Assembly: GCF_009870125.1 (NCBI RefSeq)
Contig: NC_046683.1
Span: 44,531,869-44,595,868, forward strand
Direction: 5' to 3'
Source: Drosophila pseudoobscura
Lineage: Eukaryota > Arthropoda > Insecta > Diptera > Drosophilidae
Length of the DNA: 64,000 nt
Made by a program: the position numbers and the translations under genes. The first letter of the stretch is position 1; each line of letters begins with the position of its first letter. This document shows, one piece after another, positions 36,131-48,492 of this stretch. Below the pieces are notes generated by a model. That model was not told where the DNA came from. It worked only from the letters and a program-made list of their open reading frames with translations, and made no database searches.

Positions 36131-39014
36131 TCGATCCCTTTCTCCCTCTTTGTGTGTGTGTGTGGTCGCAATTAACGGATGGAAGAGCGGATGTGGCAGG
36201 CAGTCCTTGGAATTACCATGCTCTCTCCATACAGGCATTGACTTGCTGGCATTGTCCGTCCACATCCCACTTGAGAGCACACTCTTCTAAATATTTATTC
36301 AAGCAAATTGCTCTTTATTTCCTTTTGCCAGCAGTTTAACATTTGATTTCCATTATTCCATTATTTCCCTTTGTGGGGCCCCGAGAACAGAGCTGAGAGC
36401 TCTGCCGGTTTCCGTTTCAGAGGTCCCTCCGAGCACACAACTGTGTTAATGGCGACACATGCCACAGCCAAAGCCACAGCCTCAGCCTCAGCCTCGGTCT
36501 CGGTCTCGGCCTCGGTCTGAGCCTCTGTGGCGGCCAGCAGACACCCATCCCCCCCATTCCTTGCCCCAGTTTCGCCCAGTTTCACCTACTTTCAAGGTCC
36601 TGCCGGATAGGGAACAAGGGACGGGCTCGCTCTCAAGTGCTGGCAATTATTTACAACAATCTGAGAATTGCCAGATGAAAGGATCAACCGGGAGGCGGCG
36701 CTTGGCCGGCCCACCACATTGAGGACTCTCGTCAAAACCTATGCATATGTACACTGAAAGAAATAGGCAAACACCAGTGCAGAGTTCTGATGCAGGAATA
36801 TCCAATAAATATTATAGACAGATAATGGAAGACAGATTTCCGTCTTCTGGCTTGTATTTTGCGTATCTTTGTGGGTATTTTTGTCCAGTGTATTTCCCGG
36901 AAGTCGTTCCGTAGTAAACTTCCTCGGTTAAACTTTTCACAGAATTGCTTGCGTGTCAAGCAGCAGCGACACATTACTGGGATTTTCTCTGGGTATTTTT
37001 TTGGGGGACGCGTCGTTTCATTAAGTGAGCGGAAAGTGACGCATGCTTGGCCCTTCCCCCCCCCCCCCCCCCCCCCCCACGGGGTTGGACATTTTGCGGT
37101 TATCCCTTCTTGTCTGCCGCAAAAACGGAGCACGGACCTCGGAGATATGCCGCCACTCAAATTCAGTTTCCGTTTCAAAGCAAACATTTAGAACAAAGGA
37201 AAAGCTGCCTTGAAGTCCATTTGCTAAATAATTTGCTGATACCCTGATACCCCTCCCCCCTCTTCAGACATGTGGCATGCGGCCCGGGTCAAGCGCTGTC
37301 CCCCATAAATTGACCTGACCCCAATACGGGGCCCAGACGACGGGCCGCAGGGGGCAGGCGGCAGGGCAGGGGGCCTTGCCAACTCCTCGGGGCAGCGGCA
37401 GAGGAGCCTTGAGAGCCCCAAAAACGACCGACCAGCAGACATTTCATCCGCTTGGCTCGTTCGAAAATTAAATTTTGGACGCTCCTCCGCTGCGCTTCAT
37501 CTTCGTCTCCCTCGTCCTCGCACTCTGTCCGCGTCGCTTGTTGATCCTTGATCCACATCTAATGCTAATTAGTGGCGCGACTTGTTGACGTTGCGACCCT
37601 CGGGGAGACCCCCCCCCCCCCTGGCAGACATTATCGGATTTCAGGGAATGCTAATTGAGGGCCGGAGAGAGCTTTTTTGTTTTCAAAACAGAAAGCGGAA
37701 CGACCAGCAGCATTCCCCTCCTGAATTTTAAAACGAAAGTGATGCCCCCATGCCGTACCCTTTTTTCGTTAGGGATCTTAAGATGTGAAAGATTTCGGAT
37801 TCTTCTCCCTTTGGAGGCCCCAAACTATGCAACACCCGAAGGGAAACAGACAGGGAGAGTGGGAGCGAGACGAAGCGCAATCAGTGTCCATTGTCCAGAG
37901 GAGGCCACACCTCCACGCACCCATCTCCTGGCGAACCGAACCTGCATCGCCAGCCGCACCCATGACACAAATCAAATTAAGAGACACCGACAGACCGCAC
38001 CACACGCCGGCCAGGACATGGCAGGACAGGGCAGGACAGGGCAGGACAGGACAGGATCGGATTGGAATGAACTGGAAAGAACTGGCGGCAGTAATTACGG
38101 GAGAGTGGCGGCGACGACGTCCCAATACCTGCATAAATCACTTCGCATTCAGCGAACACGAAATCTATGTCCCTGACGCACCCATCCTTCCCATCCGAGG
38201 AGGAGGGCAGGCGGCTCGACGTAATTTATTGATTGATTAAAACTAGACTTCAAATCCCCAACAGACACTGGGGCTCTCCCACCCCCACCAATCGCCATTA
38301 TAAATGGAAGATAATCGACAGAGGGCTAGTGGGGGAGGGGGAGGGGGAGGGGGAGGGGGATGGGGCAGGGGACGATGCCGTTCGATAATTGAATGACTCG
38401 AAATGAACATTCATTCATTCGTTCATTCATTGACTCGCTCATTCATTGATTCATTCAGACAAGGAGATTCCATGGTTTTTGCCGCTCTGTCTCTCAATCT
38501 GTCAGCAGCAGCAGCAGCAGCAGCGGCAGCGGCAATCAGAGTCACTGTGGATGCCACATCCGTCCAGGGCTGGTCCATAAGCCTTGCCACTTTGCCAGTC
38601 ACGCAGATGACTTGGCCATGCGTCCATCTGTGTCCACTTGTGTCCCGGCCATCACCATTCCACCGGATACCCATCCATCGTTCAATACCCATCTGCCGTT
38701 CCGGTGTCCGTGCGGTTTTCCGTGCGGTTCGTTTTGCGGATTTGCTTTTTGGTTTTAATTCATTTTAAAATGGACTTCTACCTTCGCCGCTAATTGCAAG
38801 GACTTTGATTTATGGTCTCGGATAATGACCAAAATTGGTTTTTTGGCACTCCACCGCCTGCCGCCTGCCGCCTGCCGCCAGCCGCCTGCCGCCTTCGCCC
38901 CATTGTGTGTCTCTCTGTTTGCTCCTGCCCCTCCTGCGGTGCCCCACGATGCGAAATACTTTAAAGTCAACACGAAATAGATGTTCTTTAAGCTTTCCCA
39001 TGAAGGAACCCCAC

Positions 39015-39048
<34 letters not shown>

Positions 39049-42000
39049 GAGGGAGAGTATATGTATGTACATGTGTGCAGAAGGAATGTCCTTTCTTTCC
39101 TACTGTTTCTGGCACGACTCGCAGGAATGTAAATTATTTTATTCCTGAAAAATACTCAAAGCTTCATGCCAGAAAAGAGCCAGGACAACAATTTCAAATG
39201 TGGTGGATTCTATGGATACAACAGAGACACAAAACTGATGATAATATTTTCATATTCTCGCATTGGCAACCGTTCTTTAAAGGTTCGTTTGTTGCCTTCA
39301 AAAAGGTAACTTGTTGGCCAGATATTTGGACAGGAAAGGATACCAGGACTCTGGCATACCCTCCGCCTCTGGTTTGTCTATAGGGGGCAAGCCCCCAGCA
39401 CACTCGCTAACTAAATGAAATGCGATATTTTGTAAAATATTATAGGGTAAACACACGGCAGCAATGGCCTATCGTCGCTCCACTCGCACCGTCGCATACT
39501 CCACGCGAACACCAATTACAGGGTATCAAAAACAGAAATAAAACTGTTCAAAGGCAGCCTCCTCTGGCTGTGGGATTCGTCGTAAAGTTTTGCACAAAGT
39601 TCTGTGCGTTCTCTCGCTGTTATCCTTAGAGGGAATTCCGCCCCATAAATAAACAGAGATAATTTTAAGGTCTTAAAACTTACGTTCAAAACAAATTGCA
39701 CGTTTTATTCTTAAAAGGAAATCAGAGGAGAAAAAGGACGAGGGGGAGGTGGAGGTGGAGGTGGAGGGGGAGGGGTAGGGGGAGTTACCTGAAATAAAAC
39801 AGAGGCCACAGGCCATGAAAGGGAATTAAAAATGTTCAGGTAATTCCCTTTAATGGCAAAACTAATGGAGCCTTCAAGAAGAGGAGACCCAAAGGATATC
39901 TAAGGCTAAACAGCAGATCCTTAAATCGATGGATAAACATGAAAATTCTTCAATGGATTCGAGGTGTCACATGTGGCGTGCTCCCCCATCGAATGGACAA
40001 GGAATTCCCGCTTCCCGCTTCCCGCTTCCCGAATTCCTCTCAAAATTCTGTTGTTTGCTTATGAAAAATTCCCCCCGAAAAGGCATGCGGCCTTATTTTT
40101 CACATTAAAATTGATTTATGACGCACTGTTGTGGCATCCACCAAATATTCACGAGCCACAGCCGGCATCCAACGCATCCGTAAATTCCTCAAGCTATTTG
40201 TGTCCCCCCCCCCTCCCCCCCACACACACACCCATCCCTCCCCACCGCTTCAAAAGGGAGCACAAACAACGGATGACCACCGGATGGGAGAGCTTCAGAG
40301 CCGGAGACGGCGAAGGCGATGGCGACGGCGACGGCGACGGCGACGAAGGGCCCTGGCAGCCATAAATCATTTGATGTGGCCACTTCTTCGGCAGGGCATT
40401 CGTGGAGCCTGAAGCTCGCCTCTGACTTTGCACCTTCTTTCTGCAACGGAGTGGAAGGAGCGGAGCGCGGACGTCATCGGCGGAGACCTGTCTCTCTTAT
40501 GAGCCGTCCCACCGTGTTGTCCGGCTCAGATCTGCCTCGTAAACGAAATTTATTAGCATTTAAATGTTTCATCGGTTCAGGGGCGGGAGGAGGATGCCCA
40601 AAACGGCTCTCGGCAGACGTCAGACGGCACACGGCACACGGCACACGGCACATATGGGCCAGCTAGGTAATGAATATTACAGCAGGAGGCAGGAGGCAGG
40701 AGGCAGTAGGCTGGAGGCAGCAGGCAGGAGGCAGGAGGCAGCAGAAGTGCCGCGGGGGCGCTGTGCCGAAAAGAATGTTGCATAAGCCGAAATTAGTTTA
40801 TGCATATTTGAGAGCTCTCTCAGCTCCCACTCCTGCTGCAGATCCTGCACTGCTCTTGTTTCCAATAAAAGGACTGCACGGAGTGATACATGCCCCAAAT
40901 AATAGTTTTGCCATTACATATTTACGGAGATTTCTGATCGGTGCTCTGAATCCCTGGTATGCGAAGAACCAGCCAAGGAAACAGGTCTCCGAATCCCTGG
41001 TATGGGAAGAAAAGGGTTCTGTATGAATCTGTAAGGAAAACCACAAAAACGAAACCGAATGTTGCCAAACGAAAGGAATTTTGCGGTTTAGAACGTTTTT
41101 GCTAATTGGCCCGCCCCCTGACCCCAAGAGTATTTACTTTTCAAATTTTAAATCTCAAAGCAAATAATTAAAGCATTTAATTAACATTTTATTGCCATAA
41201 TAAATATACGTGTAAGACGGATTTTGTGCTATTTTAAACCTCTAATTTCGACTAAAATATATCCGCAATTGGGGTTAATTTTGAAATGAAATTTATTCAC
41301 AATGATTTCGTATCATACACGATTCAATTTACACGATCCTTTATTAATCCGTATATTAAGTATATTAAGTATTTTACGGGTAAAATCATTTGGCTAGTTT
41401 TGGGATGAGATTTTTGGCACTTTTCGTAGGGAAATGGCTGGTCAGAGCCGAGTCCAGACTTTCGACCGTCTAGCAGTCGTCTGGCAGTATTTTTACCGTT
41501 AGATATCCAAAAAAAAAAAACAGGCACAAAAGTACTACCAAACGTAGTAACACATTTCTTTTTGAATCTTATGGTTGTGTTATATTTTAATACACTCTTA
41601 ATACAAATTATTAAACTTAAAAAAAATAGATTCACTGCAGAACAAATTTTAAAACTAGGAAAAAAAAAACAATGCCGTGGCAGTGGCATGAATATGTTTA
41701 ACTTTTGTAAACTCCTTAATCCCTTTTCATCATTAGACTGGGCTTTCGGCTTGAAATGAAGTCAATCGAATCGTCTAGGATTTCAAAAACTCACTTTATT
41801 CGACAAACAATCACAGGAGCCAGAGCTCTTGTTTGGCCTCGCATCTGCTGCATCCAGTGTCGGACATATTCAAATTGATTTGTTTGTTTGGTACTCGACT
41901 GCGAGATCTGACATTCACCGGCGGCACCTGTGCACTGGTACAGTGCACCCTGGCTATCTAGCTACCAGCGAAAGGGCCCCGCGACGTCACTACGACACTG

Positions 42001-43330
42001 GCGCTCGACAAAGACCGAAACCGAACCGTGAACGTGGACGTGGACGTGGACGCGGACAGGACTCTCGAAAATCGAAGGGAGGTTGCTCCACTCCCAAGGG
42101 TCGTTCGCTGGGCGACGGCTGGCAGCGAACTGACGCGACTTTGGCGCCGTCCGCTCGTTTAAAGGACGAATGGAAAGGCCAAAAAGCGTAACGAAAGCCG
42201 AGACAACGACAACACTCGCGCGCCTGATAAGAATGACGAGTCGGCCGTCTCCTAAGCGAAAGAGAGGGGAATAGCATAGCCAAACTGCCACCCATCCACC
42301 CATCACCCCACCATAACGGACGCAAAAGTCAATGCAAAATAAAATCTCCCACAATTTTCAGCTTTATTTCGAATAGTTCTCGATGCATAGGGTGTTCTAG
42401 CTGGGATCTATCAGAGGATGGCAGAGCTGCATATACATACATATGTACGGATGGATGGATGGAGGCGCAGTTATTCTTTCGCCTCTTCCTTTATTATGTA
42501 TGTTTTGGAATTTCGAGTGATAAGCATCATGCTCTGTTACTCGCTTACACTTTTGGCTATCTCTCTCTCTCTCGCTCACTTGCCATCTCCCTCTCAACCA
42601 CTCGCTCTCTCTCACTTTCTTTCGTGTACTATCTCTCTCTCTCCGAGAGAGTGAGAGCTTTCCACAGCCGACGCGCACACTCTCGGAGCGTAGCGGAGCG
42701 GAGCGCGTGCAGCGAAAAGTAAACAAACGAAACTTTCATTCATAAAAGCAACAACGACCGGAATCCGGAACCCACCCCTCCTACTCTGTCCAACAAATTG
42801 CCGGCTTTGATTGCCTTAACAGCGAGAGAGGTAGAGTGTGTGTGTGTGTGTACGAAGAAGATCCAGCGGAATCGAGTGGGAAGTAATCAAAACAAAATCG
42901 AAAAGCTCTACCGAGGCGCCATCCATCCATTCATCCATCCATCCATCCATCCATGTGCCCAACATGTGCTCGCTGGGGCCCTGTGTGACTCACTCTACGG
43001 ATTAGTGTTACCTTTTGCCAGTTCCAAATCTGCGCGCCAATCTGAGACACTGTCACACCTCATTGACGCCGGCCAGGGACATACATATGTACGTACGTAT
43101 AAGGCCATCTTAAGTGCCGTGCCCCCCAAAAATGGTAGCAGCAGGTACACTCATTCGCGATTTGCATGCGAGTACATTGTAGGTAGAAATTACGAAAATT
43201 CCATCAATTACAGCAACACTTTCGCAGCGTTAAGCTGGAAGAAATCACAGTTATTTAAGGGATCGTCGGTATCTGGCTGGCATGACACTCGTTGGCTTTC
43301 GTGTCGGCTGACAAAAGCTGGCCGGCACCG

Positions 43331-43361
<31 letters not shown>

Positions 43362-44894
43362 CGCAGCTGCGACTGCGCCGCTACGTTGGTGTTTGTGTCG
43401 TCTGTTGCATGCCGGTTCCAGTTCTCGGCTCGTTTCCCCCTCCCCAAACCCCCCTCTGCGCAAACAGCACAGGCGATCACATCACAGCAGTGATTCATGC
43501 AGTGACTCGGCGACGCGGCGGAGACAAATTTCGAAAATGAAAAGACTCCTCTCGGTGCCTAAGAAACAGAACGTTCCGACCTTTGGCCTTGATTCTGTGT
43601 GGAATTCCACTGCAAGTACAGTGCTCCCCATTTCCATTTCCATTCCCATTCCCGATTTCCTTTGTCGATTCAATGTGAAGGAGCGGGGGATAATTCCGAA
43701 TATAGAAGCACATCTTTAGGGCCTGTCACCAGATCGGAGAAAGAGAAAGTACAGCCAAAGAGGGCCCAACGAATGATGATACATTTCCATGCCATCCTAC
43801 GAGATACATCCCAAAATGTTGTATAGTTAGGCACATTGCAAAGGAATGGGATGCAACCTTTCAGTAACCTGAAGGGAATATCCAGTATCCAACGAGAATT
43901 TCCAATCAAAAACTTGGAAGTTCCAGATTTAGATAAATACTTCCATAAGTAATTATGTTACTGATAACGATACTGCTGCTATAATGGATCCGTGTGAAAG
44001 CCTTGTGCATAGAGCGGGCTTCTCTTCAATGTATGTACATCTATCCATCCCTTCCCTCTGGATTTCTCTTCCCATACTCCCCGCATGAATACATTTACAG
44101 ATATACGAATAAACCGCAAAGACACCTTGTATACATATACTATTTTATCGGAACGACTGTAGTGTACGAAAGAGACACTTAACGACAGGTCATAAAAAAA
44201 AGAACCTCTTGACAAGGTGTGATGTCACTTTTCATGTTTTGATGCTGCCACTGGAGGGATGTATTTATGTTTGTATATTTACGATCTATAAATATAACTC
44301 AACATTCGGGGCACGTGATACAAGCCATGGCCCCAGCAGAGCTCCCGCCGTCTCGCATCCGAAACAAAGATAGAAAGAAGGCATACAGGCGTACATTCAT
44401 ATATATTCCACGATATAGTAATAATAATAATAACAATCCTCTACCCTTTGCCGGCATCTATAGAGTGGAGGCCGCAATCGTGGCGAATCGGGGGATACAA
44501 AACGATGCGACAATCTATCGAAATCATTTGCCTTGTTGTTTGTCTGTCTCAATGGGTTTGTAGCGACTCTGAGCGATTGCCCCCTGGGGTTGACGGAGCC
44601 AATTGAAATGCAGATTGCTGGCAGTGGGGCGGGTAGGGGCGCCACCACAATCACCAATCGGAATGCCCAAGGTCAAGGGCAGTGGGATACTCTTTGGGAG
44701 CCAAAGCGAACCACATACCAGACCCATGGCTCATCCAAGAACCACCAGCCATCGGTGACGCAAGCACTGGCCGTTTCCGGGCCTAGCTGTGCCACAAAAT
44801 TTTGCAGCTTTGTGGCTTTGTGGCCCGTAATGATTAATGTGGCACCAGCCACCGCCCCACCTTGACGCCGATGTAAAGCGGCCAGCCACAGCGG

Positions 44895-45145
44895 GCCGCC
44901 GATAAGATAGGGCCAGCGCATGCGCACCATCGCACCATCGCACCGTCGCACCGCGAACAGAACAATTAGTAACCCACTTCGGATCGCGGCCCACCTGCTA
45001 TCGTGGTCGACGTCGCCCCGTCGTCGTATCTTATCTTATCTCGCGGGTGTGTGTACGCCGCAGTAGATTGCAAAAGCTACACAAATTCCTTGTCGGCTGG
45101 CTCTGTGGGTTCCGTTCCAGTTTTTTAGTTCCAGTATTCAGTCGA
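44895..45145 (+). promoter_or_regulatory. Ssk: Ssk promoter region with GATA-factor sites
   Basis: GATAAGATAG at 44901-44910 and TATCTTATCTTATC at 45027-45040 place five WGATAR-type cores within about 140 bp. An initiator-like TTCAGTC at 45137-45143 lies about 250 bp before the Ssk ATG, and no TATA box is seen. GATA factors (GATAe, serpent) drive endodermal gut genes in flies, which matches the known midgut role of Ssk. The start site is inferred. A likely 5' UTR intron runs from GTGAGT at 45222 to TTTCCAG ending at 45364. Confidence 0.55.
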
Positions 45146-45391
45146 CAAGCGACAGTGATACGAACACGAATACGAGTGCGAGTGCAAATCAGTTTGTGGG
45201 TGTAAATTACAGCAACAGATTGTGAGTGCGACTTTGTCCAGAGATTGATTGCAATTCTCGAGAGAAAGAGAGAAAGAGAGAAAGAGAGGGAGAGAGGGAG
45301 AGCAGGGCTACGATATATATATAACTATATCCCGATTCTATAACGCATTTCATTTGCTTTCCAGCCAACGAAACGAAACTAAACATCCAGA

Positions 45392-46192
45392 ATGGTGTCG
45401 GTGGAGACTATTGGTTCTATTTTCATCAAAGCCCTGAAGCTGGTGAGTATTTTCCCAAACGAGGGCCAAAATGTTGAGCAATAGCCACAGCCCCTGCTGA
45501 TAAGAGCCGCTTATCAGCAGCACCAGCAACACCAGTGCCGCCCAGGGTTTATTATTAATATTACTCATACGCCGCGTTTGGATACTCCGCTCCATTGGCT
45601 ATGGCTATGGCCATGAATCACGCAAAAACCCTTCAAACAGTGACCTCATCCCACATCCTTCCCCTTCCCTTGCTCCGCAGATCATCAACCTGGTGATCAT
45701 CTTCCTGTACCGCTGGGGCGATGGCGGCGAATTCCTGGGCATTGGCGGCACCTGGAACCTCAACGAAGAGAAAAGCGCCGACGCGGAGATTGTTGGGTCC
45801 GGCGTAATGGTGGGATTCCTGATCTACACGGGCTGCCACACGATTGCCTATGCCTTCGGCACCACCAAGCACAAGGGGTAAGCCGCCAACTCGGCCAATG
45901 CGAAGCGAAGCCTGTGAGATATTCCCTGAATGTTTTTTTGTCCATTTTCAGAGAGCTCTGCGACACCATCATGAACGTGGTGGGCTGCATCATGTGGATA
46001 GCCGTCGGCGGCGTGGCACTGCACTACTGGAAGGGTTACATGTCCGACGAGGGATTCCTGTACGTGAACTCTGAGCGCCAGGTCGGCATTGCCATGGGCT
46101 CGCTGTGCGTCATCGAGGGCGCCCTCTATCTGCTGGATACTGTTCTGGCCTGCATCCATTACTCCAAGGGCGACACCGACTACACGCAGTAG
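45392..46192 (+). CDS. Ssk: Snakeskin, smooth septate junction membrane protein
   Basis: Three coding exons: 45392-45442 (17 codons), 45681-45877 and 45952-46192, spliced in phases 0 and 2 and ending at TAG 46190-46192. The product is 162 aa, the length I recall for fly Ssk. It has four hydrophobic segments (IINLVIIFLY; the GSGVMVGFLIY helix; TIMNVVGCIMWIAVGGVAL; GIAMGSLCVIEGALYLLDTVLA) joined by short loops and a short hydrophilic tail with KGDTDYTQ. Ssk assembles smooth septate junctions with Mesh and Tsp2A in midgut, hindgut and Malpighian epithelia and blocks paracellular leakage. The gene lies between minus-strand coding exons at 24.2 and 46.8 kb. If those belong to one gene, Ssk is nested in its intron on the opposite strand. 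ATG context: CCAGAATGG. Confidence 0.95.
45496..45518. promoter_or_regulatory. Palindromic GATA site in Ssk intron 1
   Basis: A perfect inverted repeat, GCTGATAAG (45496-45504) and CTTATCAGC (45510-45518), with a 5-nt spacer (AGCCG). Each arm is a consensus TGATAAG GATA site. The spacing allows paired binding on the two strands. It sits 54 bp into the first coding-region intron and is a candidate intronic enhancer element for gut expression. Confidence 0.6.
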
Positions 46193-46829
46193 AGATCAGA
46201 CCCTGCCCCACCCCTCCAAAGGGCCTGCGCTCGCCGAATACCATTTCCACATATGCATTAACCGCTATAAGCCCTAGGATCGCTTTAAGTGCAAACTATT
46301 TTTTTTATCGTATGCCGATTACCTATACTATACTATACATTAACCGATTTACGTTAAGTACAGACGTTCGTAAGGGTCTCTTGTCGCCAAAACTTGTTCT
46401 AACATTTTTCTAATATTTTTTTTATTGATTCGGAATTAATCTGTGCCCCCCACCCACAAAAAAAAAAACCACAAAAACCACAAAAAGCTGGCAAATACAA
46501 ATAGTTAAGACCATGCCAAAGGATATAAAATATTTCTTCTACTTTTTGGCGGGAGGGAGAATCAGATGATGAATTTCTGCAGGAAAGTCCTTGCTCAAGT
46601 TTGTTCTTGGAAAAAGAATGCACTTTTTGGGCCCCATTCGAGGGATTTTTAAGGAATATCTATGGAATATTTATGCATAGAATCGGAAAACAGCATTCAT
46701 CGAATGAATAATACTAATTGCAGGGCAACGATAGGCCTCAATGACTCAATTGTTGTACGTATGACCCCACTTCCTATGGCGCTTTTTCGGGGAACGTTCA
46801 ATGATTCAATGCCCCCCCATTTCGCTTAC

Positions 46830-48309
46830 CTGTTTCTTTGGATTCCCTCGCCCGTCCACGGCATCTCGCTGCTGCTGCTGCTGCTGATGATGATGCTTCA
46901 TGCTGCCGCTCCTGGCCACACGCTGGGAACAGAGCTTGCAGCGACGTGCCACAGAGCCATCCTCCAGATTGAGGGCATCGAAGAGCAGCGGCTGGTCCTG
47001 GATGAACGAGTTGCGGGAGCGCAGATTCAGGAGCTCCAGGGTGCGCGAGTCGAGACTCTCGCGATAGACGTTGTGCACCTTGTCGAGATTGTGCTCGTAG
47101 TCGGTGTCCAGGCTGGTGCGGGCCGCCAGAGAGGTGCTGCTTCCCCGTTTATTGCGCCGCATCACCACCATCCGGACCACCGTCTCCTCCAGGGAGGAGA
47201 CCAGGGGGACGGGCAGCGAGGGCGAGGGGGAGTGCGAGTGCGAGTGCGAGTGCGAGGAGTGCGTCATGGCTGTGGCAGGCAGTGGCAGCTGTGTGGCAAC
47301 GGGCAGCGGCTGCTCCGCGAGACTCATGAGCGACTGCTGCCGCTCGAGCTGCTTCTCGTAGCCGTTGAACTTGTCGTAGTCGATGAAGGACATGTTGGCA
47401 TAGGACACCATGTTGTCGATGGCCTGCAGCGACTGCAGCGAGGCGCTCCACTTGGGGTTCATCTTGTCCTTCTTCTCGTTGCCGCCGATGCCGATGCCAC
47501 TGCCACCGCTGCCACCGCCACCGCCGCCGGCCAGACCGCTGAAGGTGCTCTTGAAGGAGGCGATCAGCGTGTTGGAGCGCCGCTTCTGGAAGTTCAGCTG
47601 CGGATTGTCCGACATGAGGGAGGCCTTGCGCTGGACAACGGGCACCGACGCCGACGCCGACGCGGACGCGGACGCGGACGACACCTCATCCAGCGGCGTG
47701 GAGGTAATCGGATGCGCCGATTGGCGTCGCGTGGGCGTACGCACTGAGCCGGAGACCTCCCCGCGCCGCAGCAAGACAGGCGACTCCTCGGCCATCGAGG
47801 TCTTGCGCGGAGAGGCGGGCGAGGTGAGATCCCCCCCGGACTTCTCCGTCTCCTCCGACAGCTGCTCCAGCTGCGGCTCAATGAAGCTCCGTCGATTGGG
47901 GCGACGCATCAGGATCATGGAGCGGCTGCGCGTGAACGTGAAGGGCGTACGGCCGGACTCTGCATCCTCCTCGGTGCGCGACAGGTTCTCCTTGCTGCCC
48001 GTCAGGTGATTGATGAACTTCGAGAGCTTTGTCCGCAGCGAAAAGCTGTTGGATCGCTCCATCTTGGCCACGTTCTCGTATCCCGGCAGCGATGGCAGCG
48101 TTGTGGCTGCCACAGTGGCCCTTCGCTCTGCCTCGTAGTGTGCCCGGAATTTCTGTCCCGTGCTTGTCGTTTCCGTTGGCGGATCTTTGTTGTTGTTTGG
48201 AACAATGTTATTATTGTTATTGTTGTTGTTGGTGGTGGTTTGCGGTGGGGTCTTGGCATTCGGCGAAGACCTCGTCGTATTCCCGATTTTTATGCCGTTC
48301 TGCTGCTGC

Positions 48310-48350
<41 letters not shown>

Positions 48351-48458
48351 CTTCTGTTGCTGCTTTTTGGTCACCTTTTGGGTCTTTTTCTGCGCCTTGG
48401 CGGCGCTCTTTGTCTCCCTTGTGGCATACATTCCAAGGCCAGTGGACTTTAGGCCCTC
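46830..48458 (-). CDS. CG42674: Large upstream coding exon, probably of the same RhoGEF gene
   Basis: A 543-codon exon open in phase 0 from acceptor CTCTCGTTTAG/ (48459; its pyrimidine tract is the (CT)n run of 48463-48492) to donor AAACAG/GTAAGCG at 46829. An internal Met lies nine codons in (48431), but the frame is open through the acceptor, so it is not a first exon. The protein is low in complexity and has a long polyQ near the start, Asn and Thr runs, RSNSFSLRTKLSKFINHLTG, many R-x-x-S sites, and a conserved-looking part (SFIDYDKFNGYEKQLERQQS; DTDYEHNLDKVHNVYRESLD). It ends with a CKLC pair and His/Gln. No enzymatic domain is seen. It needs downstream minus-strand exons. The nearest are those of the RhoGEF, with Ssk in between. 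Alternatively it belongs to a separate gene with 3' exons I missed. Confidence 0.7.
48301..48354. repeat. CAG/CAA polyglutamine tract
   Basis: CTGCTG/TTGCTG units on the plus strand, read as Gln codons on the minus strand, give about 18 Gln in a row near the start of the 46830-48458 exon. CAG and CAA are mixed, which limits slippage. Confidence 0.9.
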
Positions 48459-48492
48459 CTAAACGAGAGAGAGATAGAGAGAGAGAGAGAGC

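Larger units (their letters stand above)
24248..44894. other. Large intron or upstream region dominated by simple repeats
   Basis: I find no conserved coding domain here on either strand. Open frames are driven by low-complexity runs, for example Pro/Glu periodic sequence at 27.0-27.2 kb. Visible simple sequence: CGAG at 26680-26706, GA at 30209-30239, CA at 33537-33560 and 34922-34951, C runs at 36109-36130 and 37056-37078, GGGGGA at 38331-38360, GA at 39019-39044, GCAGGAG at 40681-40740, CATC at 42924-42954 and TC at 43331-43358. A donor-like CGCGAG/GTAAGT on the minus strand at 28083 could end an alternative 5' exon. A GC- and GAGA-rich stretch at 41.9-43.5 kb could be an alternative promoter. 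Neither is proven. Confidence 0.55.

Noticed and set aside
41829..42191. 120-codon Arg/Gly-rich frame on +
   Set aside because: The RGRGRG part is a GGACGT simple repeat; no splice or promoter logic. I keep only the GC-rich island as an observation.
46662..47747. 361-codon frame on + at 46.7-47.7 kb
   Set aside because: Antisense shadow of the minus-strand exon 46830-48458.
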